From Odontocerum albicorne (taxonomy: Eukaryota > Arthropoda > Insecta > Trichoptera > Odontoceridae), in assembly GCA_949825065.1 (NCBI GenBank), contig OX463845.1, positions 26,354,738 to 26,418,737 of the forward strand: a DNA stretch of 64,000 bases. Reading direction: 5' to 3'. Each line of letters opens with the position of its first letter. The stretch's first letter is position 1. The translations under genes and the position numbers were made by a program. The notes beneath the pieces were generated by a model that worked only from the letters and a program-made list of their open reading frames with translations, was not told where the DNA came from and ran no database searches. Shown one piece after another: positions 24,360 through 35,570 of this stretch.

Positions 24360-24665
24360 TGATCCAATAGGGTATGGTATTTTTTCGTTGCAGGTCTCGT
24401 GGTGTGGAATGATCTGCCTTTAAGTATAAGAGATATGGGTGGTGTATACAGCTTCAGGAAACACTTAAAAACAACTTTTTTGGGCGATCTTATCAAAATT
24501 TATGATGTTATAAGAACACCATACAATACACTATAATAAGCCAGAAGCAAAATATGAATTATATTATCACATATCGGAAGAAATACAAAGATTTAATTGT
24601 AGTTCGTTTTCCCTCGATAAGTTTGCGGCGGTTTTCTTACCAAATATGTTTTTCTGAATATATCC
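24360..24665 (+). pseudogene. Non-LTR retrotransposon C-terminus and 3' UTR
   Basis: From about 24382 one frame reads FFVAGLVVWNDLPLSIRDMG, then VYSFRKHLKTTFLGDLIKIY, and stops near 24535. F.V.G..VWN.LP...R....SFR.HLKT is the classic ORF2 ending in CR1/Jockey-type LINEs. The following 130 bases match the fragment at 18.3 kb and are probably the 3' UTR. A diverged copy lies at 61150-61260. A short direct repeat (CCAATAGGGTA) occurs at 24331 and 24363. Confidence 0.6.
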
Positions 24666-25021
24666 AAATGTGAGGAAGTACCTAATTTAATAGTTGCAGC
24701 CACTGCCTTCCTATCCTTACACCCAACATAGGTATGTATATGTTGGTATTAATTTTGTAATATGTAATATTTTAAATAAAAAATAATGGGTTTAATTTAA
24801 TAATCCTGCGTTATAGCGCCCTTGAAAAGAGTTTTGCTTGCAGTATATTATTAATAATATAATTGTCATTTTATTATTATTAATATATTGTCACCCCATG
24901 TATTTTTCTCAGTGTACAAATTTCTGCAATATGTATTCGGCCTTTTTCAGTCTTTTTCCACAGCCACGTTTCACTCATAATCATCAAAGTTGGTTAAGGC
25001 TAATAAAAAGGTTTAATTTTT

Positions 25022-25145
25022 GTACTTTGTTTTATCAAACACTGTTTATTGAACTATTTGCAACGGTATAATCCTACCGGTTTCAAGTCTTTCACCTCAT
25101 CATTATGGGAGCACAAACAAGCCAGTGTTTGGTAAAACAAATTAC
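25022..25145 (-). mobile_element. Penelope-like element end with degraded hammerhead-type motif
   Basis: Inverted repeats of 23 bases (25022-25044 and 25123-25145; GTACTTTGTTTTATCAAACA on the left) bracket 78 bases. On the minus strand the interior reads TGATGAG, an A/G-rich segment, GAAAC, then CGGTA...TACCG, a 5-bp stem, then TTGC and AATAAACAGTG. TGATGAG...GAAA plus a short third stem is the hammerhead ribozyme core layout found in Penelope-like retroelements, and AATAAA-rich ends are usual there. The C that should precede TGATGAG is A here, so a functional ribozyme is unlikely. Family call is inference. Confidence 0.4.
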
Positions 25146-26270
25146 TTTTTCTTAAAACCTCCACAATGTTAATGTCTTAACTATGAATAAAAAGGTTTAA
25201 GTATTATTATTAAAAAAAAAAATGCGCAAGTGAAGGAAACATCGTAAATGTCATAATTAAACATGTTACATAAGAGGGCTATTATCATCTCAGGTTAGTG
25301 CATCAATCATTGCAGTTTCTTAGATGCATAATTTTGTTCAGTTTACTTAGACAAACCCCACCTGACCCCACGATACTTGACCTTTTGAGGCCTGTTGTTA
25401 TACTAGTTAACTTAAAGATGTGAAGATTAATTATTGTTTCTCTGGTTGAATACATCCCTATCTCCTTTAAAATTCCCATTCTTAATCTTAACTTTACTTG
25501 AGAGTTTTCATTGTTTTTTTAATATTTTTTTGTATATAATATTTAATAATTTCCTTTTTTTCTTGGATAAAATAATTTGTTTCAAAAAGGACACAATCCA
25601 CATTTTACCTATTCTTTGTATGAAAAATGAACACTTTAATACTTTATTTAACTATAAAATACCCATTTAATGGATTTGATAGCTTTAACACATATAGGGA
25701 TACCTTTAACCAAAAAGTGTTTTGTGGGTTGGGTCATTTTTGCATAATTACTTTCATATTCGTTTACGCACCGTAATGGGGGAAAAAATCTTTTTAATGA
25801 TTATATAAAAGTTAATATTTATAAACATCCCTTTTGGTTTCATTTTCTTAGATTTAACCAAAACATCGGTATTATTAATATTAACAAATTAGTAGACTCA
25901 AATAAAGTTTGAATTATTAAATTATTCATCAAAAGCTGATAACAATGATAACAGGATGATAACAAATTTATCTTATTGAAATCTAGAATTTGCCTGTTTA
26001 AATACCTTTCTTTTAAACCTGATCACCTAGTTTTTTTAACTACGGTGTACATACCACGCATTTATAAAATTTAATTCGTATACCGAGCGGTAGTGTTGAC
26101 AACACGTCCAATAACGAACTTCATTACATTGATGAAATACCACAGATATAATTCAACAAAATGGAATTATCAAAAATTATGATTAAAATTTCTTTATGTT
26201 TTTATTGTCTCATTATTTGAAATAGAAAATCAAATATTGAAAAACGCGAGACATAAATTTGCAATGCATA
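25146..26270. other. AT-rich sequence, nothing recognised
   Basis: T-rich, with Phe/Leu-rich open frames typical of base composition. No repeat partner noticed. Confidence 0.35.
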
Positions 26271-26275
26271 TTGGC

Positions 26276-26345
26276 GACTTCCGATGAATATTGGCAGAAT
26301 GCTTGCACACAACTGGGGATTTTGGGTTCAATTTATATTATTTCT
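26276..26345 (+). repeat. SINE A head, degraded
   Basis: GACTTCCGATGAATATTGGC AGAATGC and GGGATTTTGGGTTCAATTT align with the box A and B parts of other SINE heads. Body absent. Confidence 0.4.
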
Positions 26346-26390
26346 CTAAATGATTCGTCTTCTTTTTCACAAAAAATATTTTAAATATTT

Positions 26391-27060
26391 TTAATTGATT
26401 TGAAGAAATAATAAAATGGTAAAAATCGAACAGTTGGAACTGTATAAAAAAAATGGTATCAAGACGCTTAATACGATTAATATACAAACGTAAGTAAGAT
26501 TTAACAAAAAACAAATAAAGGCTAAACTAATTGAAAAATTAAATGGGTACGATTTATTCCTACTATACAGCACTTTCACCTTACGAGTATATTGTTAATT
26601 CAGAGATATATAATACATTTATTTCTTTACAATCAATGTACGTGTAGTAGAATAAAAGTTCGCACTTTAAGGATCAGATTAGCTTGTACATAAATAAATA
26701 TCTTTGAATGCCACTTTTGTTTGATTTTAGAATAACAAAACTGTAAAATAAAAAAAGTAAGGTAAATGTATTTTAGAAAAACTCCTTATGCACCAAAATT
26801 ATAAAAGTTGTTAGTGTTTAATGATTACGATGAATTTATGGTAGGACTATTAATATATTTAATCGTAACAACATTGATGGAGAATCCATCACGATTGGAG
26901 ATGATGGTCGGCCATTCTATGGTTAAATTTATTATGTACAAGCTTTTGCACTTTAGTAAGCCAATATATTTTGTAGATCAAATAAAATATTCTTCAAGGG
27001 TATTAAAATTATCAGCAAGGTTCATGTTATGAAACTTTTGGCATGACAGATTTTTTTAAA
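26391..27060. other. AT-rich sequence, nothing recognised
   Basis: Chance-length open frames only. TACGAGTA octamer at 26582-26589. Confidence 0.35.
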
Positions 27061-27064
27061 CAGC

Positions 27065-27200
27065 AATGCACTTTTTTTACAAAGTACTCGTACTACCAGG
27101 CAAATTTGTATTATAATGCACTTTTTTTACGAAATACTGCTAGGTTAATTTGTATTATAATGCACTTTTTTTTACAAAACACTACCAGGCAAATTTGTTG
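27065..27200 (+). repeat. Three tandem units of 50, 44 and ~41 bp
   Basis: Units start AATGCACTTTTTTTAC at 27065, 27115 and 27159. The first (27065-27114) is exactly 6 bp longer than the second because it contains TACTCGTA where the others have TACT or CACT. See the octamer finding. Confidence 0.75.
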
Positions 27201-27247
27201 CCATGTAAAAATATCTTGCAACCAATCAGAAATATATGAGAGATGCA

Positions 27248-27355
27248 TTAAGCGAAAACCAGATGGGAATCTTTATTTCAATCTGAATGACAACCTCCGA
27301 TCTGAAAGCTGAAAGTGAGGCATCTTACCAACTTACCAACTACGCCACGAAGGTT
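27248..27355 (-). repeat. SINE A copy (head)
   Basis: AAACCAGATGGGAATC, degraded reverse B box, then GGCATCTTACCAACTTACCA ACTACGCCACGAAGG, the reverse of the box A side. Confidence 0.6.
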
Positions 27356-27607
27356 CGTTGTTAAATAGCCCAGTGAAAATTAATATAAAGTAGCTAATAA
27401 ATAATATTGTTAGAGTTAAAGCGATAACACTGTGGACATTTATCTTTGTTGAAATATAATTCTAAATTGAAGTACTGTTTAATGCACTTAAAAATATAGA
27501 TTTAAGCCAACTAGTTTCAATTCATGTGCATCTCATTTCAAATATTAGCTGATAAACAACACAAACACTGAAATTTGTATGTGATAAAACACGTAAAATA
27601 AGTTAGT

Positions 27608-27690
27608 AAATCCGCTGGGAATCAAACATACGATGCTTGCTAAGCACCGTGGGACCGCGAGGCCGAAAATTCAATAGATGCGTATTCGTA
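27608..27690 (-). repeat. tRNA-like fragment of another type
   Basis: Minus strand: GCCTCGCGGTCCCACGGTGC, GCTTAGCAAGC, then GTTTGATTCCCAGCGGA with a B box-like core. It does not share the SINE A head sequence. Stems are imperfect, so I read it as a tRNA pseudogene or a different SINE head. Confidence 0.3.
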
Positions 27691-28179
27691 TAAAACTGTT
27701 TAGTTACTTCATATCAACATTGATATTTATAATTAATATGTTTACACCAATCACTAAGAAACTTATGAACAAGCATATTTAACAGTCAAACAATTTTGTT
27801 TAAAGCTGAAAGCATTCACGCTTTTCATATATTTCAATTCGCTCGATCACGATTATATTATTTATCTACACATCCATATATTTAATACATTCATATTTAT
27901 ATTCCTACATTAATTATGGTATCACACCTTACGCCATAAAAAAGAACAGATATCGAGAGAGTCACCCTAAATACCAAGTCAACCTGTTATTGACCCATTA
28001 GCATCTCATAGCTTTTATTCAGTTATATGATCATCATTATCACCATAATACAAGAATACATTAAGTACCCATTTCATTATATCACCTTGCAATACATACC
28101 CATATTATTTTTTCATACATTCCACGCAATGCTCACAATCTTATTTTATCTTGGTGTTCGGGGTATGTACGAGTACATA

Positions 28180-28980
28180 TGATCACAGCGCTTCCCTTTT
28201 AGAATAGGGAGAGAGGAAAGATCGCCAGATTTTTTCCATCGTGACACACATATTTCGTCTATTCTTCAAGTTATCATAAAATCCCTATGATTTTTCTGAC
28301 ATTTACGTTTCCTTCTTTTAAGATGTCATTCATTTGATTCAACCACACTTTATTTGGATTTTCACTATTATACCTTCCACACACATTTGTATTGGATTTT
28401 TATTTTGTTAGGCTTTCTACATTAATTTGTACTACTTTATCCAAATCACTTCAGAGAGCTCATTTTTATCTTACTTAATACACCAGCCTTATATTCACAT
28501 TCATCTCCAATCACTTCATTCGGCATTCTGTCATTGCGTATTCTTGCCAGTGCACGCATTTCCACAACATTTCGTTATTCGACTCCATTTAATATTTTTC
28601 AACGTTTCTGTTTCTCTTTCATACATCAAGGTTGACAATAGAATAATGTTAAGGACTACCATTTTTGGTTCATGTATATATATTTAAGTGCCCTGTTGAC
28701 TTTGTTTTCGATCGCTACACGCCGTTCAATATATACTATTTTATTTCTCACCTACATATCTAATTTACTTTTCTACCACTTTGGCTCTATTTCGAAACAT
28801 TTGTTCTCAGATCTTTCTCTTCACATCTCTTATACAATTTACTTATCCAATTTACTTAAATTTGGCAATCCATCCTTATTCTTCAATTATCAAGGAATTA
28901 AATTCCTCCTCCTTTGTTACATATGCAGATTTTATGTAAGACTTCTGCTAGAAGTCTATCATCTATTTGTTCCTTGATGA
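28180..28980 (-). pseudogene. RTE-like non-LTR element, longest tail copy
   Basis: On the minus strand, in several frames: ERRVAIENKVNRALKYI (about 28690-28740), STLMYE (LMYGSE region, about 28625), ARIRNDRMPNEVIGDEC and KAGVLSKIKMSSLK (about 28430-28540), then the W-FG and NxxWLNQMNDILKEGNVNVR equivalents down to 28300. This covers the region after the RT palm to the ORF2 end in RTE-like elements. Stops and frameshifts are frequent. No YADD box is included. Confidence 0.55.
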
Positions 28981-29140
28981 GAATCCCTTATTTTTTACTA
29001 CAACGCAAATGTGCAGGATTTCAAAAACTGTACAGAAATGCATAGCAATACATTTTTACTACCCCTTTTTTGTGATATAGATTTCATGTCTATTTATAAT
29101 TAGGAGAATCCAAAAAATATGCAAAATCCGAAAATAAAAA

Positions 29141-29260
29141 TTGTGACATTCTTAGTCTAGTGGCAAAATACCAGTCTTCCACCTTCCAGGGTTTTGGGTT
29201 TGAGTCCTGATGATGACCAAGAAAAAAGTTTTTCCCTTCCGGTCCTCTTAGATGTAAGTT
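29141..29260 (+). repeat. SINE A copy
   Basis: GACATTCTTAGTCTAGTGGC AAAATACC, GTCTTCCACC, GGGTTTGAGTCC (B box-like), then a TTTTT linker. Head with short body. Confidence 0.6.
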
Positions 29261-29639
29261 TTTTATCTTATTTTGCCCTATCGCAATTCATATATCAGTT
29301 ATAGAGTATCCACAGAATGAAAAAATAATTATTACAACTTCATATGGATATACTGTTTCTGCTAGTCTAGAGTTATACTCTTCAGAACCATATCTTTTCG
29401 AAACTTCTGCTTCTACCCTTTCTTTCCCCCAATTTATCTAGTTAAGCAAAGACATGTTCCATTGGTCTACTGAATGATTTTATTTCGCTTGGTATTGCAT
29501 AAGAATATGTTATAAAAAACATTTAACATTACCAGGAATTCATATATTAAGAATGGGTCACATTTTTAGATGGCAATGGGTTAAGAATATTATTCACGAA
29601 GACAATAAAAAATAGGTAAACATCAATTAAAAAATCAAT

Positions 29640-29810
29640 AGTAATTACTTGTTGCATGTAGGTGTGGTCACCGTGTAGAGCGAGACAAGATGCTGGTGCT
29701 GGTGTATTGATAAGCGGGACAAGAATAAACTAGCCACAGCTGGTATGTGACCCCCGACCTCAGACCCACGACTATCTGATCGCTTTTACGTTCTCTAGCT
29801 TAATACTTAA
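29640..29810. other. GC-richer unique patch
   Basis: Non-repetitive, GC-richer sequence with CCACAGCTGGTATGTGACCC (E-box CAGCTG). No plus-strand open frame. Could be a conserved regulatory element or an old coding relic. Confidence 0.2.
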
Positions 29811-30094
29811 TACATAAATAAATTTTTTAAATTTTAAAATAACCAAAGGGGTTTTATATAAAAAAGAAGAAAAGTAGTACACTTAATACATTTATAAGGA
29901 AGATAAAAATATGATAAATAGAAGAAGTATACGATAAGATGTGTGAATAGAAAAGAAGAACGGGAATTGTCTTTGGGCTTCAATTTGTGAATGAATTATG
30001 TCTATTCTTCATTCAAAAATTGAAGTTTGAGTAGTGGCTAGTTTTATTTGTATGTTTAACAAAGATCTTTTATCTATTGAAAATTTCCCTTCAC

Positions 30095-30150
30095 CTATAT
30101 GTATTAGAAATATTAAATTCCTTTCTATATGTATTAGAAAGATTCAAATG
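30095..30150. repeat. Short tandem duplication
   Basis: CTATATGTATTAGAAATATT and CTATATGTATTAGAAAGATT occur about 27 bases apart. Likely a local duplication. Confidence 0.6.
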
Positions 30151-30349
30151 TAAGTAAGCATTAATTAACTACTTATAAATAAACTGCATCAAATGGCCTA
30201 GTCAAGTAGTGTTGAAATCATGAAAATATTTTTATATATTTAAAAATCGACTAGTTTTTTCAGGTTAAATCTGATTTAATCAGGGGCACCATATTGATTA
30301 CTATTGAGTTGTTGAAATATTAGAAGGTTTCGCAAGCTCTTAACCATTA

Positions 30350-30600
30350 TTTCACAACTGTTATGATATAACTCAAAAATGTTCAATGATTGAAGGAAAT
30401 TAAATTTCATTACGTTAAATTATGAATAATGATTTAATTATTAATCAAATTATTAAAAATTAAATTAATGAATATTAATTTAATTAAATTATCAATACAT
30501 TAAATTAATGATACATCAAATTAAATTAAATTTGAATTAAATTATTAATACATACATTAAATTATTAGTAATGATTTCCTTTATCGTTCATCTATAGTGA
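30350..30600. other. AATTAAAT-rich low-complexity block
   Basis: Dense short repeats of AATTAAATTA and TTAATGA words. Compositional low complexity, probably slippage-derived. Confidence 0.5.
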
Positions 30601-30717
30601 GCTGATCAAATTTATCATAAATACACTCCCCCTACTGCCTCATTAGATAAACTGAAAAAACGTGATAAAATACAACTTTTAATGCAAGATATCCTTTTTT
30701 TGCTATATTCATATATC

Positions 30718-31015
30718 TATCTATGATATATAAATAAAAATGTAAATGTTCGTATATTGAAAATGTCTAATCTCCGAAAGTTCTTTACCGATCGCTTTGA
30801 AATTTTGACAAAAGTTGGCCTTTATATACAGAAATGTTTATATATTTTTATTTATATATCGGTGTATATAAAAAAGTTTAGAAATCAGAAAAAATAACGT
30901 TTGCGCCTCCTGCAGCGACAAACTCAAACTAAACTTGACAGTTATGTCACATTGCATTTTCGACATTTCGGAATTAATATTAAATAATTAAATCTATATA
31001 AATAAAATATTAAAT
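30718..31015 (+). repeat. Helitron-like non-autonomous repeat, copy 1
   Basis: ATATAAATAAAAATGTAAAT GTTCG, then ACCGATCGCTTTGAAATTTT GACAAAAGTTGGC, CAGCGACAAACTC and CATTGCATTTTCGAC. A copy with the same order starts at 31550. The opening and the ACCGAT...TTTGAAATTTT phrase resemble abundant insect repeats usually assigned to Helitron-like elements; this class is from memory. Confidence 0.5.
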
Positions 31016-31547
31016 AATTAAATATTTCCTTTTAAACAACAATTCTACGATATATTTATTACAGACGAAAAATAGGTTAGAATCGAGATGTATCAAAATG
31101 ACGTTTGTGTTAATAAGGATAAGTTCCATTGTGTCATAGCAGCTTGAAAAAATCTTAATATGGCTGAATCTAGACTTTATAGCGCAAGCGCAGGAAATAT
31201 ATTTGGCAGAACTAATATTAAATTTGTAAAAAATATCCAACTAACGTTTTATCTGTTTTGAAATATTTCGCGTATCGATTCACGAACTGTGGGTTATAAT
31301 GAAATATCAGGAGGATCGCTAAAATAAATATAACTTATATGTATAAAAAACAGATGCGTGAGACTCTCGCGCGGTAGAAGTGAAACTTCTTAGCTCCTAG
31401 GAAAAGTTGATTTTAAACATTGCTTTTTTCCATTTGTTAACGATTTTTATTGATTTTTTTTAGGATTAGGAAATGGTTCTGTGGAATTTAATTCAAGAAA
31501 GTCTCTTTTAATTCAATAAAAAAAAATATATTTTTTTATTTTTAATG

Positions 31548-31840
31548 ATCTATATAAATAAAAATGTAAATGTTCGTTAATCATAGTTATCTAATCACCG
31601 AAAGTTATCTACCGATTGCTTTGAAATTTTGACAAAAGTTGGCATTCGTATACGAAAATGTTTATATATTTTTTTTATATACCGTTATTTACAAAAATGT
31701 ACATAAAACAGACGAAATAGGGGTTTGCACCCCCTTCAGCGACAAACTCGAACTAAACAATTCTCATTGACAGTTATATCACATTGCATTTTCGACGTTT
31801 CGGAATTAATATTAAATGTTAAATAATAATCATTAAATAA
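31548..31840 (+). repeat. Helitron-like non-autonomous repeat, copy 2
   Basis: Same blocks in the same order as copy 1 (AAAAATGTAAATGTTCGT, ACCGATTGCTTTGAAATTTT, CAGCGACAAACTCGAACTAA, GCATTTTCGACGTTTCGGAA). A third short start lies at about 31872. The ~530 bases between the copies hold a GC-richer stretch (CGTGAGACTCTCGCGCGGTA near 31355) that may be internal sequence of a larger element. Confidence 0.5.
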
Positions 31841-32316
31841 CAAATATTAAAAAATACATATTAAATATCTGCTTATATAAATAAAAATGTTAATTTAAAT
31901 AATAAATACAAAATTTTCAAATACGTTTTTTGAAAAATAGAGCCATCTGGCCGTAAAAGTGGAATAAACTTTTTATCTGTCACATTGTTGCATCATCATA
32001 ATGCGTTGCATTTAAAAATAGCGATCTTTCAATTCGGGTTTTTTAAACTGGTTTTTGTTATTATTGATTTTCATTTGAATTCATGGTATATATCTGTGTA
32101 TGTTTTAAACATTTGAATTATTAAAAGTTTTACGTGTTTCATACAACCAACTTTTGACAAATGTCACATTTGATTTTAAGGAACTGCCCATTTTTGCTAA
32201 TTTGTAACAAGATGTATTAATTTGTCATTATTGTTAGTTTTTTGTAATGTATTTACGTAAATAACTTGCTATTTATTAGAATCGAGCCTTATATTAAAGT
32301 AGATAAAATAATTAAA

Positions 32317-32418
32317 ATGACTGAACGTCGTTACACGGTTGTATTGGGGCAAATTGGTCATAGGATTTACAGACGTGGACAAATTATTAGAGTCAATTTT
32401 TTTTTCAATGAAAAGTAA
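32317..32418 (+). other. 33-codon open frame with protein-like composition
   Basis: MTERRYTVVLGQIGHRIYRR GQIIRVN then a Phe run and stop. The charged, ordered first 27 residues are unlike the Phe/Ile/Asn noise elsewhere. It sits between the Helitron-like copies and the Tc1 relic, so it may be a residue of a TE coding region cut by the Tc1 insertion. Not recognised. Confidence 0.2.
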
Positions 32419-32439
32419 ATTTATTAATTAATAAGTCTA

Positions 32440-33270
32440 TTACAAAATATTGCAGGTCAAATTTAGTATGGACACTTTAGTGTAAATTGTCAATTTCTTT
32501 AGTTTTTTATTCTCTATCGTCCACATATTCGTTATTGGATTCATGTCAGGGCTATTCCCTGGCCATGACAAAGTGATTGTTTGGTTTTCTTCCAAGAACC
32601 TTGTAAAACTTTTAGCTTTATGGCAAGGGGCCCCTTCATGCATGGAAATTACATCTTTATCTGAAAACCACGCCTGCATTTGGGGCAATAACCTGATTTC
32701 TAGGACTTGTTTATATTGATCCTGCTGCATTGTGCCCTGAACAATATATATATATCTACCAGGGCCTTTAACAGATATTACAATCTAGACCGTAACTGAT
32801 GTTGGATGGTTAACCGTTTTCTGGATACATGCTTCTTTAAACGTTTCGTTTGGCCTGCTTCGTAAATATTCGCTGGTCTCTTCTGATATTTTTAAAATGA
32901 ATTCATCACTGAAACATATTTGGAAGAAGCATAAACATTTTGACATTAAAAAATGAATATTAGCTGCACCACAGCGGAATATAGAAAAAGTCTAAGGGAA
33001 TTCATTTTAGTATTTTTTTTAAAGAAATATGGTTTAAAAATGTATTGTAAAGAAACAGCAAAGGGATTGTAATATTATCTTCACCCAGTCCTTGATTGTC
33101 TTATCTTTGTGTTCCTCTGCACATGCAAGTCGTTTTTTAGCCAACGTAGGGGTGATTTTGGCCTTCTTCCGTAGTCTCCAAGCTGATAGTCCTGCGTTAA
33201 ATAATGTTCTGCGAACAGTTATATCTTGACGTTGACTCCCAAGGAGTGGAGTTATGATTTCAGGTCAGTT
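32440..33270 (-). pseudogene. Tc1-family transposase relic
   Basis: Minus strand. From about 33250 down: TVRRTLFNAGLSAWRLRKKA, KITPTLAKKRLACAEEHKDK and DWVKIIL (the second helix-turn-helix and linker of Tc1 transposases). About 120 bases of unrelated AT-rich DNA follow, then CFSDE (near 32910), one stop within VTV*IVI, and a clean frame LLPQMQAWFSDKDVISMHEG APCHKAK...LSWPGNSPDMNPITNMW. The first catalytic Asp (FSDE) is kept, the second position is Glu (HEGAPCH for the usual DGAPCH) and the third is Thr (NPITNMW for NPIENLW). The N-terminal domain is missing and I found no terminal inverted repeats. Clearly inactive. Confidence 0.8.
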
Positions 33271-33684
33271 GATGTGCATTTTTAATCAAAAATGCATTTT
33301 ATTTTATTTGTCAAAATTTAGAAGTCATTTAAAGTTGTCATAAAATATTCGCTGTTTTTTCTGGGTGAGCTTTTTGTTCATTTAACGCTATGTGAAGTAA
33401 TGTGTATAAGTGTGTCATATACGTATCATTAATTGTTGAGATATAACCTTGAACTTTTTGATAAACAAAACAATAAAACAATGTAATGAGCATTTTAATA
33501 ACATTATAATAAAAACATATGGTAGAGAACGGAATCAAGCACCTGTGACCGCGGAGATATATGGCCCCTATATACTAGCGCATCTTCTCTCCGGTCTCTA
33601 TATAATAAAATATATCAAGTAAAGCCCACGCGAAATCCGTCCGAGTCATTTACATAATCTTCTCTAAATATCATTTCATTTCAG

Positions 33685-33741
33685 GCCAAAACAGACCTTC
33701 TCTTGGTGACTTTACGACGAGAATTTGTTAAACAAATTTAA
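33685..33741 (+). CDS. Candidate terminal exon behind a strong 3' splice site
   Basis: CTCTAAATATCATTTCATTT CAG|GCC gives a pyrimidine tract, a plausible branch point and AG at 33683-33684. The following phase-0 frame reads AKTDLLLVTLRREFVKQI and stops at 33739-33741. The alternative frame reads QNRPSLGDFTTRIC and stops just after. The next 60 bases (CGGCTCGTTGCGGGGCC) are GC-rich and unique. Nothing ties it to a gene. It could equally be a conserved non-coding element with an acceptor-like sequence. Confidence 0.18.
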   Translation, partial: AKTDLLLVTLRREFVKQI

Positions 33742-34019
33742 CGGCTCGTTGCGGGGCCTTTGATTTGTTTCGCCTTTTGAGTAATGTCGCATTATGGTTT
33801 ATTCTTCAATCTCTCTCGTATGGCCCGTCAAAAACGTCATGAAATCTCGTGAAAGCAATAAGAATGATAATCTTATGATTTTATTGATATTTTTGCACAA
33901 AGATTGGTATCTCGCCAGCCTTTTGATTCGTACATCAATGCAAATGCGGAAATACATAAAATTGAGAAGGATTTCAACAAACTTTTATTTAAATCATCGG
34001 ACCTCGACCAATTAACTTT

Positions 34020-35440
34020 ATCGAGGTTTTACTATTTATATTTATTATTTAAGTTTTTTCATAAATTTAATCCTTTTTAATAGCACTTTTATTAATCATT
34101 AGTCTGTTTATCATTCTTTTATTCGATTTCTTATAAATTCGTAACAAAATAAAAAACTTAGAATGCAATGATTAGACATCGTTAATTGATATGATTTTTT
34201 TTACATTGAATTGATTTATTACATATATTTTTATGTTGAAGATGTAGTTAAAATAATCATATTTTAATACTATGTACCTCTTTTATCGAAAGATCTAATG
34301 ATTTTTTACCGTCAAACAAATTGGGTATTGAACTATCTATAATATAATATTTACTTCCGATAGTTAAATAAAAACTTCTTGTAAAGCTTTAATTTCAATG
34401 ATAAAGCTGATTCCCCTTTGTAGATCTTCCTCCTGTAATCTCCAGTACAACTATGCCTCAAGTCTGCAAATCTATCGGTAAATTATACATTAGTGTTTGC
34501 CTGGAAATGTCAAACTGTTTTACTCCTGAGAGCTTGCACTCCCATACATTATTGACAATTCGTTAATCGACTCTATTCCAGCTTATCAACAGGATTTTAT
34601 CCCGTTGATGATCTAATATTGTAGATATATTAAACGAGTCTATGATTCTTACAAATAAAGATATATATTTAAGATATCTCATAAAATTGGGTATCAAATA
34701 TTGGGTGGAATCACGAAATTCTCAGTGTATAATTATATATTTTTTTAATATTCCGATTAAATTGTATGAATCATTGTTTTTATGTACTTTTTTTATGGCT
34801 GCGATGTACTATATTCAAGTTACGAGTATTAAACCTTATTTGATAAATATCTTTGCAAATTGATTGTTACCCTGAAAAGTTTAATTGGAAATATTCTTGT
34901 AAAAATACGCCATTAATGCTCTTCTTTTGCGTAAAAATAAACTTAACTAGGAGAAATGAAAGGATTAAAACAACTTTCGGTCGTTTTGGTATTTTTATTG
35001 AAAATATTGAAAAATATGAATTAGTTACTTTTCTGTTTAAAATTTGTCGATGATTAAAAGAAAGATGTTTTAATGTGCATTTTGTATAAAATGTAGTTAT
35101 AAAAGTATAATTTTTTTAGATGATTTGGGCTTTAATTTGTGAAACTCTATCACGATAAAATTTACTTTATAAATTTTACTAACGCGACGTTAGTTTTCAG
35201 CTTTTGCTTAGCTCTTCGTCAAGTAAATTAAACATTTATTCTAATACTTAACCTATGTAATCTAATATCGCCTGAAGGGTGTGTCTGTAGTGGAAAAAAA
35301 CTTAAATAAGTTCTGATGTATCAACAGTTATGCATTTAAAACACGTATTTCTTTCAACGTCTTCTTTTTTGTAACTAATGCCTTAGTTTCACTGGTGTAA
35401 TCCTTGTAATTATTTGAAGTATTACCTAAATTCATACTTC
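34020..35440. other. AT-rich sequence, nothing recognised
   Basis: Two chance-length open frames at 34642-35053 have Ile/Tyr/Phe-rich products without motifs. Octamer copy at 34821. Confidence 0.35.
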
Positions 35441-35449
35441 TTTTAGATC

Positions 35450-35570
35450 TTGCTTCAACAAACTCTTTCTATACACATTTGTTCCGTTACTCTTTCCATG
35501 ACCACTTTAACCCCCGATGCATCCTTTATTTCTTAAGCCAGACGAGCATAAAATAATCTTCAGTTACTCT
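35450..35570 (-). pseudogene. Possible RT fragment
   Basis: The minus strand can be read as DASGVKVVMERVTEQM, similar in layout to the GVKVxGERxxMLRFADD stretch before the RT active site, but the FADD part is not visible. Very weak. Confidence 0.15.

Noticed and set aside
28427..28977. Two plus-strand open frames (86 and 101 codons)
   Set aside because: Antisense of the long RTE-like tail on the minus strand.
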